Shown: positions 11,569 through 23,602, counted from the first letter of the stretch. The stretch is DNA of 64,000 bases from Rotaria sordida (GCA_905250125.1 CAJNOL010001426.1:1-64000); one strand, 5' to 3'. Made by a program: numbers and translations. The notes: generated by a model not told the origin, from the sequence alone.

Positions 11569-13933
11569 ATGTTGTTTCACACAAGTAAAGATGATAATGA
11601 AATACTTTGTTTGATGGTTTCAAATGTGAATTATCATTTTTTAGAATATGGAATTTTCAATCGTTCACATCTCAATAATTCTTCCATTGATCATCATTTT
11701 GAAACATTCTCAAATCATGTCAGTTTGATTAGATCTTTCTTTTTTTTTCTTCATACTGTAAGAGATTGTTTTATTTATAAGAATCATTCGTCAATAAGGA
11801 AAACAAGATCTAAAAGTATCATTCATGCAACTATTCGACCATTACGAATCAGTCATCCTATCAACAATAATTCTATTCAAAGGAATAATAATAAATTATT
11901 TTCAGTTAGATTTTATCTATTTTTAATTGTTTTATATTTCTTTCTTTTATCAATATAGATTTCAAATATTATTAATACTGATGATTATCGAGATCAATCA
12001 GAAAATTCATCTATCATTCAGAAATCATCAGAATTTCAAACGAATTCAATGAATTTTGTTAATGTCAATAAAATTCATCGTCATTTTCTTCTCCAACCTC
12101 AAGTAAGTTTAATCTAATGTTCAAGAATAAAATATCTTTCTTAATATTATTAATAGACATTTGAAAACAAAAGGAATGATCTCTATGTAACAGTCTCGAA
12201 AATTAGAAAATTTCGATTAAAGTCATTTAAAGTGGCTCATCATGCAGTAATTTCATTTTTTTTAAAATTTCTTTTTATTATCTATTGATTTTGACAAACA
12301 AAAAAATTTAGAGAAAAAATGTATGGTTGGATAATTTCAATACTACGAATGATCATCATCAAGATTCAAAGAATAATCAAAAGAAATTGTAAGTTTTTTT
12401 TCTTATCAGTTCTCGCATGTTTCCATTTCTTTGAACCTTTAATATTCTTCATATTATAATATAGATATTCGAAACAATGTTTAGCAGCCTTAATTATTAG
12501 TATTCTTCTTGTTATTGCGGTTATCATCACAACACTTCTCATTTTTTTGATCAAACCACAAACAACAAGTACAAGTACTAGTAGTAGTAAGATAATTATT
12601 CTTCTTCTATTTTTCATATTAGAATCAACACATAAAAAAAAATTTCAACTGAATCATGTAGATTATCTAGAAGAGTAATTGCCAGAATCATTTTTCAAAC
12701 AAAGGTATCAAAGAATTGTTTCAACAAATAGGATTAAAAAACACAGTTTTAATATATACTCGGTCTAAAATAGTCGCATTTCGTTAGAAAAATGATTCGA
12801 TATATATAAGTTCACCGAGGATTTTCTTTCATAGCTAAAGTAGCAGTACTTCGATGGAATACATCTGGAATTACCATAGCCGGCATAACAACTATGTCTG
12901 GAAATACTTCTAATCAATTGAATCAACCATGGGATCTAGCATTGGATTGGTCTAATGCATTATATGTTACTGATCAGAGAAACAATCGAGTTCAGAAATT
13001 TTTGATGGACATATCGACAGGTACAACAGTTGCTGGTCAAGCTAATACAACTGGAGGATTAACTTTGAATTATCTACGTGGACCCTTAGGTATTATTGTC
13101 GATGAAAACAGTAATATCTATGTATCAGATAATAATAATGATCGAATTGTTTTTTGGTCCAATGGTGCAACATCTGGCTCTCTATTTGCAGGAAATGGTA
13201 AGAGAAAAATGTTCGTATACAATTCTTTTAGAATATTTCTAGTAAGCTTATTTATCTCATACTTGCTAATAATTTTGTTCATTTAAGGGAAAATTTCTTT
13301 TCTTCATTTTATAATTCAAATTCTAGTATCGATATATATTATATAGGTACTACTGGTAATTCAATAAATCAATTGGATGATCCATATGGTCTTGCACATG
13401 ATCCAAATTCAGATGCAATTTATATAGCAGATTATAATAATCATCGAATTATGCGTTATTTTCAAAATAATTCTTCCGGTACGCTAGTTGCTGGTGGAAA
13501 TGGTAATGGAAAAAATCAGACACAATTGTCATTACCTACTGCTATTTATTTCGATTCATTGTCTAACAGTCTTCTCATTGTAAATACAGGTGCTCACAAT
13601 ATTGTTCGTTGGGTATTAGGTGAAAGTAGTTGGACACTTGTTGCAGGTAATATTAATGGAACAGCTGGTATATCATCAATGCATCTAAAGTCTCCGACAG
13701 ATGTGACACTCGATCCGATGGGTAATATGTATGTTGCTGATAGAAACAATCAACGAATACAATTCTATCTAGTTGGTGAAACAAATGGCACAACTATTGC
13801 TGGTAGAACCGGCATAACTGGCAGTAATTCTACTCTTTTCGACACACCCTCTTCGATCATACTTGATAATCAACTCAATCTCTATGTTGTAGATCGTTTC
13901 AATCATCGAATACAAAAATTTCTACGATATTAA
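11569..13933 (+). CDS. NHL-repeat type II membrane protein, seven exons
   Basis: Exons: 11569-11904, 11959-12102, 12157-12246, 12312-12388, 12465-12586, 12835-13197, 13347-13933. All are GT-AG with consistent phases, giving about 572 residues. The first about 215 residues are polar and unrecognised. A single transmembrane segment follows (LAALIISILLVIAVIITTLL, in exon 5), then a Thr/Ser linker (TTSTSTSS). The outside part has six NHL repeats that should form one six-bladed propeller, with blades such as ALYVTDQRNNRVQKF, NIYVSDNNNDRI, AIYIADYNNHRI and NLYVVDRFNHRIQKF. NHL propellers bind proteins, RNA or ligands, and no enzyme motif is visible. The layout (cytoplasmic tail, one membrane pass, Ser/Thr stalk, NHL domain) recurs in bdelloid gene sets, where its function is unknown. 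The start chosen is the first ATG of the open first exon and is less certain than the rest. Confidence 0.85.
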
Positions 13934-14288
13934 AAATATTTCTATGAAAATACTTATTCATTAAACTTTTATCATTGTCATTTGAATAGATTTCAGCTTA
14001 AACAATTTTATTATTTTATTTTTTCGCAGTCGTTTATAGGTTTTTTTTATGAATAAATAAATCGAAGCAAGTATTTTATAATAGAATTTTCTCTAATCCT
14101 ATAAATTTATCATTTGATGGTGAAAGCGAGAATTAAGGTCATTTTTCAAACAATTTCATTTTAGTATTTATTTTGTATACTTTCATACAGTAGAACATTT
14201 CTTTCGACAGTTTTATATTGGGCACTTGGATATTCCGATATTTTGATTTTCAACATTTCATTTTCAAATATTTTCAGGCCACTTCGAA

Positions 14289-14354
14289 AGGGTGTGTAAT
14301 TTTTCTAATCAATCATGCTCAACTCAACGCATCCATACTCACATCCACACCCTA
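14289..14354. repeat. GT-rich/CA-rich hairpin
   Basis: AGGGTGTGT on the left and CACATCCACACCCT on the right form an inverted pair about 65 bases across. Confidence 0.65.
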
Positions 14355-14489
14355 GTTCAAAATTCTAACCCCGAAGAGATTGCTCAACCAGTAATAAGAG
14401 CTATATAGTTTTTAAATCAACCCAAATCAGAGAAGACTGTGGAAAAATATATAGATTGGACTTGCAGTTACACAAGACAAAATTTTCTT

Positions 14490-14540
14490 AGGGTGTGGGT
14501 GTGATTATATATTAAGAGAAGATATACACACCCACACATG
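14490..14540. repeat. GT-rich/CA-rich hairpin
   Basis: AGGGTGTGGGTGTG pairs with CACACCCACACAT across a short AT loop. The left arm contains a TGTGGG unit. Confidence 0.75.
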
Positions 14541-15274
14541 GACCCAATACTCACACAAAGGCTCAAATGTTAGTTTTCATTTGACCTTTTAAAAAACTTT
14601 CGACATGTTTGATTTTTATAGTCACACACCATACTTTTATCGTTTAGTATTTGAAATCAAGCTATTACCCGAAAACTAGATAAGACACTTTTTTCTTCTC
14701 CACAGTTTTCCAGTCTAGTTCAACAAAGTCTTTGTTATTCTAATGACTACCATTTTATTATCATTAGATAAAGCAATCTGATAGATCCAACAACAATGAA
14801 ACTCATAGAAATGATAATATGAAATGAGCACTAGTCTTTATTATAAGTAGAAATAAATGAATTGGTGGAATATTAGCATATAATCACAATACAAGGAGAT
14901 ATACTATTAAATGTACGATTCAACGTAAAGAATTGGTCCACATCAACATTTTGCATATGATTGGGAAATCACGAGTTGAAAGGAAAGCTCTCTTTCAAAC
15001 TAAATGTTAAATTGTTGGAAAGGAGCAAAATTCACTTAATCAAAAAAAAATCCTGCTCAAACGAAGAAAGCTATTGACGAATGAAGACATTATCTAATCC
15101 AGAGACTCATAAAATAAAACAACATTTTAAAAAATGTTTCTCATACTGGAAGTACATCAGAATTATTACTGATATCAATGAATCGAGTACATATTTAATA
15201 AATATCAACTACAAACCAATTCATCACTCAAAAAACAACATCATTATTATGCATAATCGTTCGCTTTTGAAACT

Positions 15275-15374
15275 NNNNNNNNNNNNNNNNNNNNNNNNNN
15301 NNNNNNNNNNNNNNNNNNNNNNNNNNNNNNNNNNNNNNNNNNNNNNNNNNNNNNNNNNNNNNNNNNNNNNNNNN
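15275..15374. other. Assembly gap (100 N)
   Basis: Exactly 100 undetermined bases, the usual placeholder for a gap of unknown size. It lies just upstream of a P450 fragment that lacks its first exons, so the missing part may be in the unsequenced stretch. Confidence 0.99.
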
Positions 15375-15505
15375 CTTCGATAGTCATGTTGAATGTTTCA
15401 ACAATTTTCTCAAATAGAATGGAACTTTTCACTGTTTCACGTTTGTAAAAATCTATGACCACGAGAAGCAGTGTCAATTAAATATCTTTGTTGGTTTTTG
15501 AATAG

Positions 15506-16131
15506 GTCTCTCACGAGAAGAAGTGTTACAAGAGATCCTCGCTTTCTTGATTGCTGGCTTCGAAACGACATCTACCGCGTTGGCCTGGTTCATTCATGCA
15601 ATGAGCAAGTATCCTGATGTACAACGCAAGATCAAGAAAGAGCTGATGAGTGTTGGTGATAATCAGAGCTTAACATTACATGAACTTGATTCTTTAGTCT
15701 ATTTGGATTGTGTTATCAATGAAACGCTGCGCTTTTATCCAGTTGTTCAGGGAATCTTCCGTACGTTGACAGTTGATGATCGTCTCCCTGAAAATAATGT
15801 TCAATTGTATAAAGGTGATACAGTTGTCATTCCATTTAACACTCTTGCACATGATCCTCGATACTGGTCAATCGATCCTGAACGTTTTGCTCCAGAGAGA
15901 TTTTTAGACGAGGATAAAAATCATCATCCATGCGTATTCATGCCATTTGGTGGTGGTCATCGCCAATGTATTGGACAAGGTTTAGCACGGTTTGAACTTA
16001 AAGTGATTATTGCAAGAATGTTACAACAAGTTACATTTGGCGATGGTGGACCGAAAGTTAATTCAGGTGGATTTGTAACAGGTCTCACTATTACACCGAA
16101 AAATGTTGGTGTTACCATCGAGTTTCCTTGA
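15506..16131 (+). CDS. Cytochrome P450, C-terminal part only
   Basis: One exon beginning after an AG acceptor at 15505 encodes about 208 residues, the last 40 percent of a P450 (family length about 500). The diagnostic motifs are intact: I-helix oxygen-binding AGFETTST, K-helix ExxR (ETLRFYP), the PERF region (DPERFAPERF), and the haem-binding loop FGGGHRQCIG, whose Cys ligates the haem iron. P450s are membrane-bound monooxygenases acting on sterols, fatty acids or foreign compounds. The motif style suggests the CYP3/CYP4 side of the animal P450s, but subfamily cannot be assigned. The N-terminal anchor and helices A-H are not present upstream. They are probably in the gap at 15275-15374 or lost. 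The reading frame is clean to the TGA. Confidence 0.92.
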
Positions 16132-17468
16132 TCAAAATGACTTCACGAGTTTTCAATTTATTTTCGAACATTCTAACTAATTTAGCGTTATATTTAATCA
16201 TTACTCATAAATTATGGATTTTTTTTCCTAATAAAAAAAAAAGAAAAGAATATCAGTAATAATTATCTAGATGAAAAATTAAAAGCTTGTTGTTGTTCAT
16301 CCAAGTTGAAAACACGAAAGTCTCACAGACACGCATCATTGAGAGTCGACACATACAGAAAAATATTTTTTCTCTTTAAGCAATTCTCATTTACAATCGA
16401 TGAAAGTTTATTCACAATATTCTCGATAATTTAATACAAGATTTAGTCGATGCAATGTAAATTTTCCAACATTCGCTCACCTATTCTCCTATTATATATT
16501 AAAAAGTCGTCTTACGTTTTAATATATTTTCATTTTGATTTATATTGAATCATAAAAAATTACGTTCACAACTCTTCATTATATTGCTAGAGTAACCTAA
16601 ATAATTCTATCGATTGTTTAAACGAACTCAATAGTTGAAACGGCTATTAACTGTGACAAAATGGTATCAGTAAGCTAAAACATAGGTAGAATTAGAGGTG
16701 ATCCTTTACCTTTATTTTCTAAAGATAAATGATTGGAAAAAAAAGAGTATCATTTATTTTTTAAAGATAAAGGAAAGTAAAGATAATGGGTCACCTCTAG
16801 TCTATAGTTAAATACACTTTACTAGAATTTTGATCTCAGGCATGGTAAATACCAGCAACTGTAATGATGGTATTTCAACCTAGAGTTCTGCCTATAAGTA
16901 GATCTTATTATCCGTAGAAATTTCTGAAAATTTTAGCTCTAAATAATATTTCTTTCCTGAGATACTGAAGTCTCAAAAAAAAATAGTAAATTCTAGTATC
17001 TTTCGTGAAATATGAGTGATTTTTGAGGATTCTGTGTCTTGGCAAAAGAATATTATTTCCAGGACATTCTACTGATTATTAGTCCTGCCTATCGACAAAA
17101 TATGAAGTCGATATATATGGTCATTCGAATTATTGGTAGTTACTATGTCTAAGGCTAATACTCCAGTAAAATACTTATAACACCGAACAGAAGGCCTAGA
17201 GACACTTCTCGTTTTGACGTATTCCATATTACACTCAGTGTAGATGTGTGATGAGTGTTGGTATTTCTTTTTCTCACATCCACATGTGTTACTACACATA
17301 TTGACGGTTATCAAAATACAAACTTCTCTTACCGTTGTCATATAATCACTTATTACTTTCTTCTTTATTTTAATCAATCATATTTTTTGACAAAAACAAC
17401 AAAAAATACAAGCAGGCAAAGTTAAAAAGATGTTTTCCTATATCGAGAAATATTATTTGTGCTTAAAT
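16132..17468. other. Intergenic with one short palindrome
   Basis: AT-rich with no gene recognised. It contains a palindrome of about 110 bases at 16690-16801. The minus-strand frame at 17069-17377 has no family resemblance. Confidence 0.5.
16690..16801. repeat. Short palindromic element (about 110 bp)
   Basis: Left arm ATTAGAGGTGATCCTTTACC and right arm GGGTCACCTCTAGT are inverted copies. The inner parts (TTTATTTTCTAAAGATAAAT and its counterpart) also pair. It may be a small foldback or MITE. Confidence 0.65.
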
Positions 17469-18473
17469 TTAACGTTTGAATTCACACTTGAGTTGTAATA
17501 ATTCCCGTTCATGTTTACTGGATATTAAATAAAAATGAGTCTGTTTAAAAAAGAGATCTCTATCAAAATTATCTTTAATTTCTTCTGCTCCTTCTTGAAT
17601 CCAAATTAACATTTTAACATTGAGTCGTTTCAAGTTTGGACAGACAACTTTCAAGAGTTCTTGCCAAATATGACTCTGCAAAGTTTTTTCATTTGTAATA
17701 CCTGATAAATGAAGTTTTTGTAAATTAGGCATAGAACGTATGAAAACAAGGATATCTTTCATTTCAATAGTATACCAGGTGAGATCAAAAATTTCAATAG
17801 AAGGAAAATTCACATTCGATACGATTGGTGGAATATTTTGAAGATAATGCCGGTTATTAATATTTTGATCCTCATTAACATTTATCATAACACGTAAAAT
17901 ACGCAAATGAAATAAATGAACGATGAATCCTTGCAACTTTTTCCATGAACATGGTGTACGTAAAACAAGTTCTTCAATCGAGCATGTGTGTTCATGAGAT
18001 ATTTGTGGTATATTCAAATAGCCACCACGGAAATCTAATTCTAGATATTTCAGAAAAGGTAAACGACATATATATGTTAAAGATTCTTGACTTAATTGTG
18101 ATTCATTATGAGAATAAATCAAAGTGATACATTTTAGTAGAGGTAATATCGAGAGTTGAGTTGAAAGTATCGTATCAATATAAACATCTACCAATGTAAT
18201 TGATTGAATGTTTAAGAAATCTTCCAATCCGATTTGAATTGTTGTCATACATAAACTAATAACTTGATATTGATCGACGAGAGAAAGAAGTGTAGCAGTT
18301 AGAAGATCATCATTAGTTAGACAAAGTTGAAATTTCATGCGACTTTCGCGAAGAATATCACTGATATTAGGAAGAACATCCGGATAAAATAAATGAAAAA
18401 GTTGATCGATTGAGAAGTAACGAAATATATCTAAGAGAATATCGGGACAGAGATCCCAAAATGTTGTCAACAT
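17469..18473 (-). CDS. F-box/leucine-rich-repeat-like protein, single exon
   Basis: A 334-residue intronless frame. The N-terminus (WDLCPDILLDIFRYFSIDQL) has the F-box pattern: Pro-x-Ile-Leu-x-x-Ile-Phe then a helix. The rest is a series of leucine-rich units, for example LPFLKYLELDF, CSIEELVLRTPCSW, FPSIEIFDLTWY and MPNLQKLHLSGI, consistent with an LRR solenoid. Such proteins bind SKP1 through the F-box and present substrates to an SCF ubiquitin ligase through the repeats. Substrate is unknown. F-box/LRR genes of this size are often expanded and intronless in rotifers. The start ATG is the first in the frame and sits directly before the F-box, so it is well supported. Confidence 0.75.
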   Translation of the reverse strand: MLTTFWDLCPDILLDIFRYFSIDQLFHLFYPDVLPNISDILRESRMKFQLCLTNDDLLTATLLSLVDQYQVISLCMTTIQIGLEDFLNIQSITLVDVYIDTILSTQLSILPLLKCITLIYSHNESQLSQESLTYICRLPFLKYLELDFRGGYLNIPQISHEHTCSIEELVLRTPCSWKKLQGFIVHLFHLRILRVMINVNEDQNINNRHYLQNIPPIVSNVNFPSIEIFDLTWYTIEMKDILVFIRSMPNLQKLHLSGITNEKTLQSHIWQELLKVVCPNLKRLNVKMLIWIQEGAEEIKDNFDRDLFFKQTHFYLISSKHERELLQLKCEFKR

Positions 18474-19362
18474 TATCTAAAACATCAGATACCGAATTTC
18501 GAGAAATCGATCACAGATTCGGATGCGGTGAATCAGATAGCCATTGGCCAAACTATATACAATACATATAGGGGCGTCTATTTATATTTACTTTCAATTC
18601 AATTTCTGCGTAAATTAAATTATCAATAATTTATATTTAAAAAAACAGAAATCATTATTATCTATATTTATAATAAGTGTAATTTTTGAAAATTTATATT
18701 TCTTTTAAATACAAATTATTGATAATTAATGTTTATTTTTAATTAACAGGAAGATAACACCCTTAAATACATGATGACACGTGACTGAGCACGTGTCAAC
18801 AAATATACAAAGACATAAAAAGACAAAAAAAACAACATACTTTATCTCTTATGATCTTCCTTTCAGTGTAGGAAATAAGTTGAGAATGTCTAAACTTAAG
18901 CTAACGTGGTTTTTCAAGAAAAAGAATGTGTTTAAAATATACGATGCAATAATAAAAGTAAAAATCATAGTTTTTGAAGAGTGTCGTGGTGTTGAATTTT
19001 GTTTGATTATCTGATGAAATGTTTCTTTGATAAGTGGAATATAAAGTATACTTACTTACTAAATGATATTACAATATACGAATTTTATTTTATGTGTATT
19101 GACAATTGGGTGTGCTTTTTATTTATCGATGACGAAATTGCTTGGTTTTTTCCAACTTAATTTTGTTAATGTGCATACGTAGAACATAATATTTTGACGA
19201 AGTAAGCAGTGTTTTTAATGTCACCTGTTCTTTATTTCACCTGCTCGCTTTCTTAACCATACTTTTCTCGCACACCTCTTCTTTCTCTCTTTGCTAAAAC
19301 ATTTCTTTAAAAAGAAAATATCAATCTGATACTGTTACAATAACCAATGGTGCATCACATGT

Positions 19363-19430
19363 AAGGATGTAAGTGTTGGTATTGGTATGGGTGTGCATGA
19401 AAAGAAGGCAGTCATACACACTCACATCCT
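19363..19430. repeat. GT-rich/CA-rich hairpin
   Basis: AGGATGTAAGTGTTGG and ATGGGTGTGCATGA on the left face CATACACACTCACATCCT on the right. Confidence 0.6.
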
Positions 19431-19638
19431 GAATATTGTTTATGAGTGGTCTGTCTCTGATTTTTCTTTCATGTAATTAAATATGTAATAAACAATAAAT
19501 TTACGATTACAAATATTCTGTTTTAGTATTTCACTTCTGAAGACATTTTTATATTGGATATTTACAGTATACATTGGCATCGTTTTATTTGAAAATTTCA
19601 AATAATTCCTTCCAGTTCTTTTTAAGTTCATCTATTAC

Positions 19639-19713
19639 CGGGGAGGGGGGGGGGGGGTGGTCTTTCACACTACATCGACATCCATCCTACATCTACACTC
19701 ACACTCACATCCT
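19639..19713. repeat. G-run followed by CA-rich arm
   Basis: A run of about 20 bases, nearly all G, (GGGGAGGGGGG...GTGG) is followed by CACACTACATCGACATCC and CACTCACACTCACATCC. It is like the other hairpins but with the GT arm collapsed to poly-G. The run could form a G-quadruplex. Confidence 0.6.
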
Positions 19714-20012
19714 GTTCTTTTTAATGAGCCATAAGTTGATCAAATATATATATAGGACATATATATATAGCATTTTTTTCATTTTCTATGATTCAATCCT
19801 AAGTGTGTTATATTTCTCTTGAAAATGATGTCTAAAAACATCGAAAGCTCGACTCCTAATTAAGGATATAAATTTCTATTGTATTTTTTTTTATTCATTT
19901 ACTAAATACTTAATAAAATGTTAATTGCTGCTGTGAAATCGATTTCATACATTATAAATACTTGTGCATTTTATGGTTAAGATCCCATGGAAATATCCAT
20001 ACATGATACGAA

Positions 20013-20060
20013 TGAGTGTGAGTGTGGATGAGGAATAGTGTAATACATCCATACACATCG
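20013..20060. repeat. GT-rich/CA-rich hairpin
   Basis: TGAGTGTGAGTGTGGATG on the left and CATCCATACACAT on the right form an inverted pair. Confidence 0.6.
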
Positions 20061-20565
20061 TAACGATGAGTCATGCACCGCCACTTTTTCATTCCTAGAC
20101 GCAATGTGTTCGCGGAAACTGATATGGCACTCATTGCATCGCGATCTTCACGGTATTTTATCCAATGATCGGATGTCATATTGGCTTTTTTTCCATCTTT
20201 TTGATTGCGATCGCAGTTGTTAAAAAATAGGCGACATTAGTTCTCTTGTCTTCTAACCGTTCTTTCAATGACTTCTTTCTCTTTTTATTCTGACAAAAAA
20301 AAAACGATACTCATGACTCATATTTTGTTGGAACAAGGAAGAACAAAAATAGAGCATGAAAGAAAAAGAGGAAAGAAGAAAGGATAAAACCAGGCGGAGT
20401 AGGATACCAGCTTACAATTCTTAAATTGGGTTTTTCCCCTAATAAGAATCAACGAATAGTATATATTATAACATCACTGGTAAAATTCATTTAGCATAAA
20501 CATACTAATTGTAGTCTGTCACAACTTCTGAACAGTTGTATTCTCGATACGAACATACAGCAGAA

Positions 20566-22815
20566 ATGTCTCATACAACAAATACCAATCCAAATGAACA
20601 ACAGGTATGTTCAGTACAGTTCAGCGCTCGATGGGAAGTTATTTTGAATATCGTCGATAGTAAAGAATATTTTTCAATCAAACATTCGTTTTTAATCAGT
20701 TCATATAAAAATGAGAGTTATCTCCTTCTGGCACATTGCATGAATCGATTTTCAAAAGTGATTATCGATAGTTGCGTTTGATATTTTTTTAAGGTGGACG
20801 ACTGTTGCATCATGTGTCTGAAGTCATTCGGCGTCATTCACGAATGCATACCGCGCAAATGTATCAATAAAGAATGTGGCCGACAGTTCTGTACTCAATG
20901 TATAGAGCACATACAAATCTACAACGGTGATGGTCGCTCTTTTCAATGTATGTACTGTTTGCACACGTACCCGCGCGGACATGTACCAATGGAAGATGAT
21001 CGGCTTAAGAAAAAATTGTGGAATGATACGGTTATCAAGTGTGGTATTAAACGCACACAGGATTTACTATCGACGAAATATAATCATGATGAACTGATAT
21101 TCGACATTGACTGTCGACGACGTCATTTGAAGAATCTCATTTCAACCCTGAAACGTCTGGATAGAACAAGACAAATACAAGAAACAATGATAAAAGCAGA
21201 AAACATGGCTAATAAACTTTCACAAATTGTACAGGATTTACAAAATCATCCGAACGAAAATATTATTCTGAATAAGATGGCTTACAGACAAGCTATTTCA
21301 TTGCCCGATATTGATGATGATATTGGTTCGCTCTATATAGATCTGTGCGAGCGCTTATTCGTCGAAATATCGTATGCTGAATTTTGCAGTATCTTTCCGA
21401 ATACCAGTGATAAAATGGACGAATGGATATGCCAACAAGACACCGGAGATCGTTTTCAACCGAAAATTTTCAATTTGATCAAGGCAGTCGAACAAGATCT
21501 TATTAATCACTGGTCAAATCCTCGTTTTCTACCACGTACTAAAATTGGAGTTATTGGTTATACAAGTGCAGGCAAAAGTTGTGTGGTAAATCGACTTCTC
21601 GGTGTGAGTTGTCTGACCGATGATGATGCAGCACCAGTGCGCACTATCAAAAGTACCTATTATCAATTACAATTCGATCGACAGGAACCACTCATTTATC
21701 CACCTAACCGAGACATAAAAATACCGGTTACATTTATTGATATTCAAGGTCTTGATAAAGACAGACCAACAGTCAATGATCAGATTGAAGCGGGTAATTA
21801 TCTAGATGAAATTCGCAAAGCCGATTGTGATATTTATATATTAGTATTCGATGATCAGCTCCGCTATGAACAAGAAGGTTGGATTAATTATATCGAGCTG
21901 ACATTGGGACGAAAATGCGTTTTAGTACGATCCAAAGTAGATATTTGCTATTTAAAGAAATTTCGCGAGCTTGCAAATATTCCTTTTGGTCGAAGTACAC
22001 CAGAACAACGCAGCCAATATGATCAACGTATCATAGAGCAGATACGTTATGATAATCAAGTCGAATTACGACAAGTCTTTTTAACGGCGGCCGACTATGA
22101 TTTGGCGAGTATAGATGCAGAAATGTTACTGAGTACTAACTCATTTGATCGTGACGAATTGTTCCACAAACTGAGTTATCTGGCATTCAACGCTTCCAGT
22201 CGTCGCATTCATTTACTGACTATGCGAGCTGTGGCTCGTGTGATCAACACGTGTTTTCGTCGTGGCTATGTATTAGATGTACTTAAGTACGAAATAGCTG
22301 CCGGATTAGCAGCGATTATTCCTTTCGGTGATCAGTTGCCTCGCTCTCTTTCAAGAAACAGTATCAAAGAAGCGTTTGGTATCAACGACGCTTTTCGTCA
22401 ATATCTGACTCAATTCAATCTTATTGTTCAGGATGGTGACCATTTGCAAACATCGGTACTCAAAGAATGTGTGAAGGTAAAGACGAAAACTGATTCCAAA
22501 GTAAGCGCACGAACAATAGGGACAGTGGCAGGACATACAACAGCAGCTGTTGGCTCACTTAGCGACGATATTATTCGTATAGTCGCGCCAGCTACCACAA
22601 CTGTGTCAAGAGTCGCAAGCGTCGCATTCACTGTGGTGACAGTCGGCATCGGTGTGGTCATTTCAGCTGGTGTTTGTGCTTGGTCGGCTGTCAGTAGTAG
22701 ACGGCATATCTTCAGTTATGTCAATAGAATATGTGATGATCTCATTCTAGTGATCAATCCTTTAATTGCGTCGATCATTGAACGAGAAAATGAGAAGACA
22801 ATTGGCAGCACATAA
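20566..22815 (+). CDS. RING-type zinc finger fused to an IRG-like GTPase
   Basis: Exon 1 (20566-20604) supplies MSHTTNTNPNEQQ. Exon 2 (20794-22815) starts VDDCC after a 189-nt intron. The total is about 686 residues. A Cys-rich zinc module covers about residues 16-70 (CIMC, then HECIPRKCINKECGRQFC and TQC, then CMYC), resembling a RING. A helical region follows. The GTPase carries a P-loop GYTSAGKS (about 268-275), a G3 DIQGLD (about 329) and a G4-like SKVD (about 393-396). After it comes a helical domain with AIIPFGDQLPRSLSRNSIKE, resembling the region after the G domain in immunity-related GTPases (IRG/p47). A Gly/Val-rich hydrophobic segment then follows (AFTVVTVGIGVVISAGVCAW). IRGs act on pathogen-containing or other intracellular membranes. 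A RING would add ubiquitin-ligase activity. The IRG assignment is by motif resemblance only, and a dynamin-like or septin-like GTPase is possible. Confidence 0.8.
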
Positions 22816-23032
22816 TCGACAGCCTCGAAGTAAAATATATATATTTGAAATAATAAAAGACAATAACGACCTTTATACATAATCTTGAATTTTTCTAAAA
22901 CATGGATTTGTATTAGAGAATTCCTTGTTTGGGCCATATAGTCTATTCTATAATTAAATATACGTTCGAATATTCTTGCCGCGTACAATGATTATTTAAT
23001 ATCTAGGCATTTTTGAGTAGATAGTAATCCAA

Positions 23033-23068
23033 AGGAGAAAAGACGGATTCCGTGATCCGCTTTTCTCC
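23033..23068. other. Perfect-type stem-loop 3' of the RING-GTPase gene
   Basis: GGAGAAAAGACGGAT pairs with ATCCGCTTTTCTCC across a TCCGTG loop with a single bulged A. It is a strong stem in AT-rich surroundings, about 220 bases after the stop codon. It may be a transcript 3' structure or a tiny transposon remnant. Confidence 0.5.
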
Positions 23069-23322
23069 CTTGTAACAACATATGAAAAGCTTTTTCATTG
23101 ATCATATAAAGAGTGCATACTAAGTGTTGATCTCATAATCAATATTATTTTCAACATGTTTATGTAATCAGGAAGCTTGATATTAATAAGATATGTAAGG
23201 TGTAAGTAATTCAAAACTTGAGTGAAATTATTTTCTTGGATATTTTTACATAGTTCGATAGAACTTGTCGAGCTCTACAAAACTGTCTATATTAAAATTT
23301 ATTTTAGCCATTTTTCGGGACA

Positions 23323-23429
23323 AGGGTGTGAGTGTAGGGTGTGGCTATTGCTACGACTGCGGGTGTAAGATGTTACTGTGGCTGAAGCGAAGACTCACGT
23401 CTAAACTCACTCATACCCACGCCTACACT
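23323..23429. repeat. GT-rich/CA-rich hairpin
   Basis: AAGGGTGTGAGTGTAGGGTG and TGGCTATTGC on the left face ACTCACTCATACCCACGCCT and ACACT on the right. Confidence 0.65.
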
Positions 23430-23562
23430 GTGAATCTCTGAATGTGTTTCAGGTCACGAAAAAACAAGATGTAATATATGGCGAAATTGACTCATGGCGT
23501 ATGATCAGGACCGTGCCTAACTCGATTTCGATGGAAAAGTCTGCAATGCATTAGAGATGATA

Positions 23563-23602
23563 GAGCGGGCAGTTTAGTGTACGGTCTTAACTGCCCTCGC
23601 TC
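23563..23602. other. GC-rich stem-loop
   Basis: GAGCGGGCAGTTTA pairs with TTAACTGCCCTCGCTC, with a small bulge and a short loop. It is isolated, with function unknown. Confidence 0.4.

Larger units (their letters stand above)
13934..15274. other. Intergenic, two telomere-like hairpins, up to assembly gap
   Basis: AT-rich, with hairpins at 14289-14354 and 14490-14540. No exon of the P450 gene is visible before the gap. The frame at 15081-15274 runs into the gap without a recognisable domain. Confidence 0.5.
18474..20565. other. Intergenic with three GT/CA hairpins and a poly-G run
   Basis: No recognisable gene. The minus-strand frame at 19952-20179 starts with SDHWIKYREDRDAMSAISVS, which has coding-like composition, but I can match it to no family. 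Hairpins lie at 19363-19430, 19639-19713 and 20013-20060. Confidence 0.45.

Noticed and set aside
19952-20179. Minus-strand frame beginning SDHWIKYREDRDAM
   Set aside because: Coding-like composition, but no neighbouring exons, no family match, and the end runs into a GT/CA hairpin. Not enough to call a gene.
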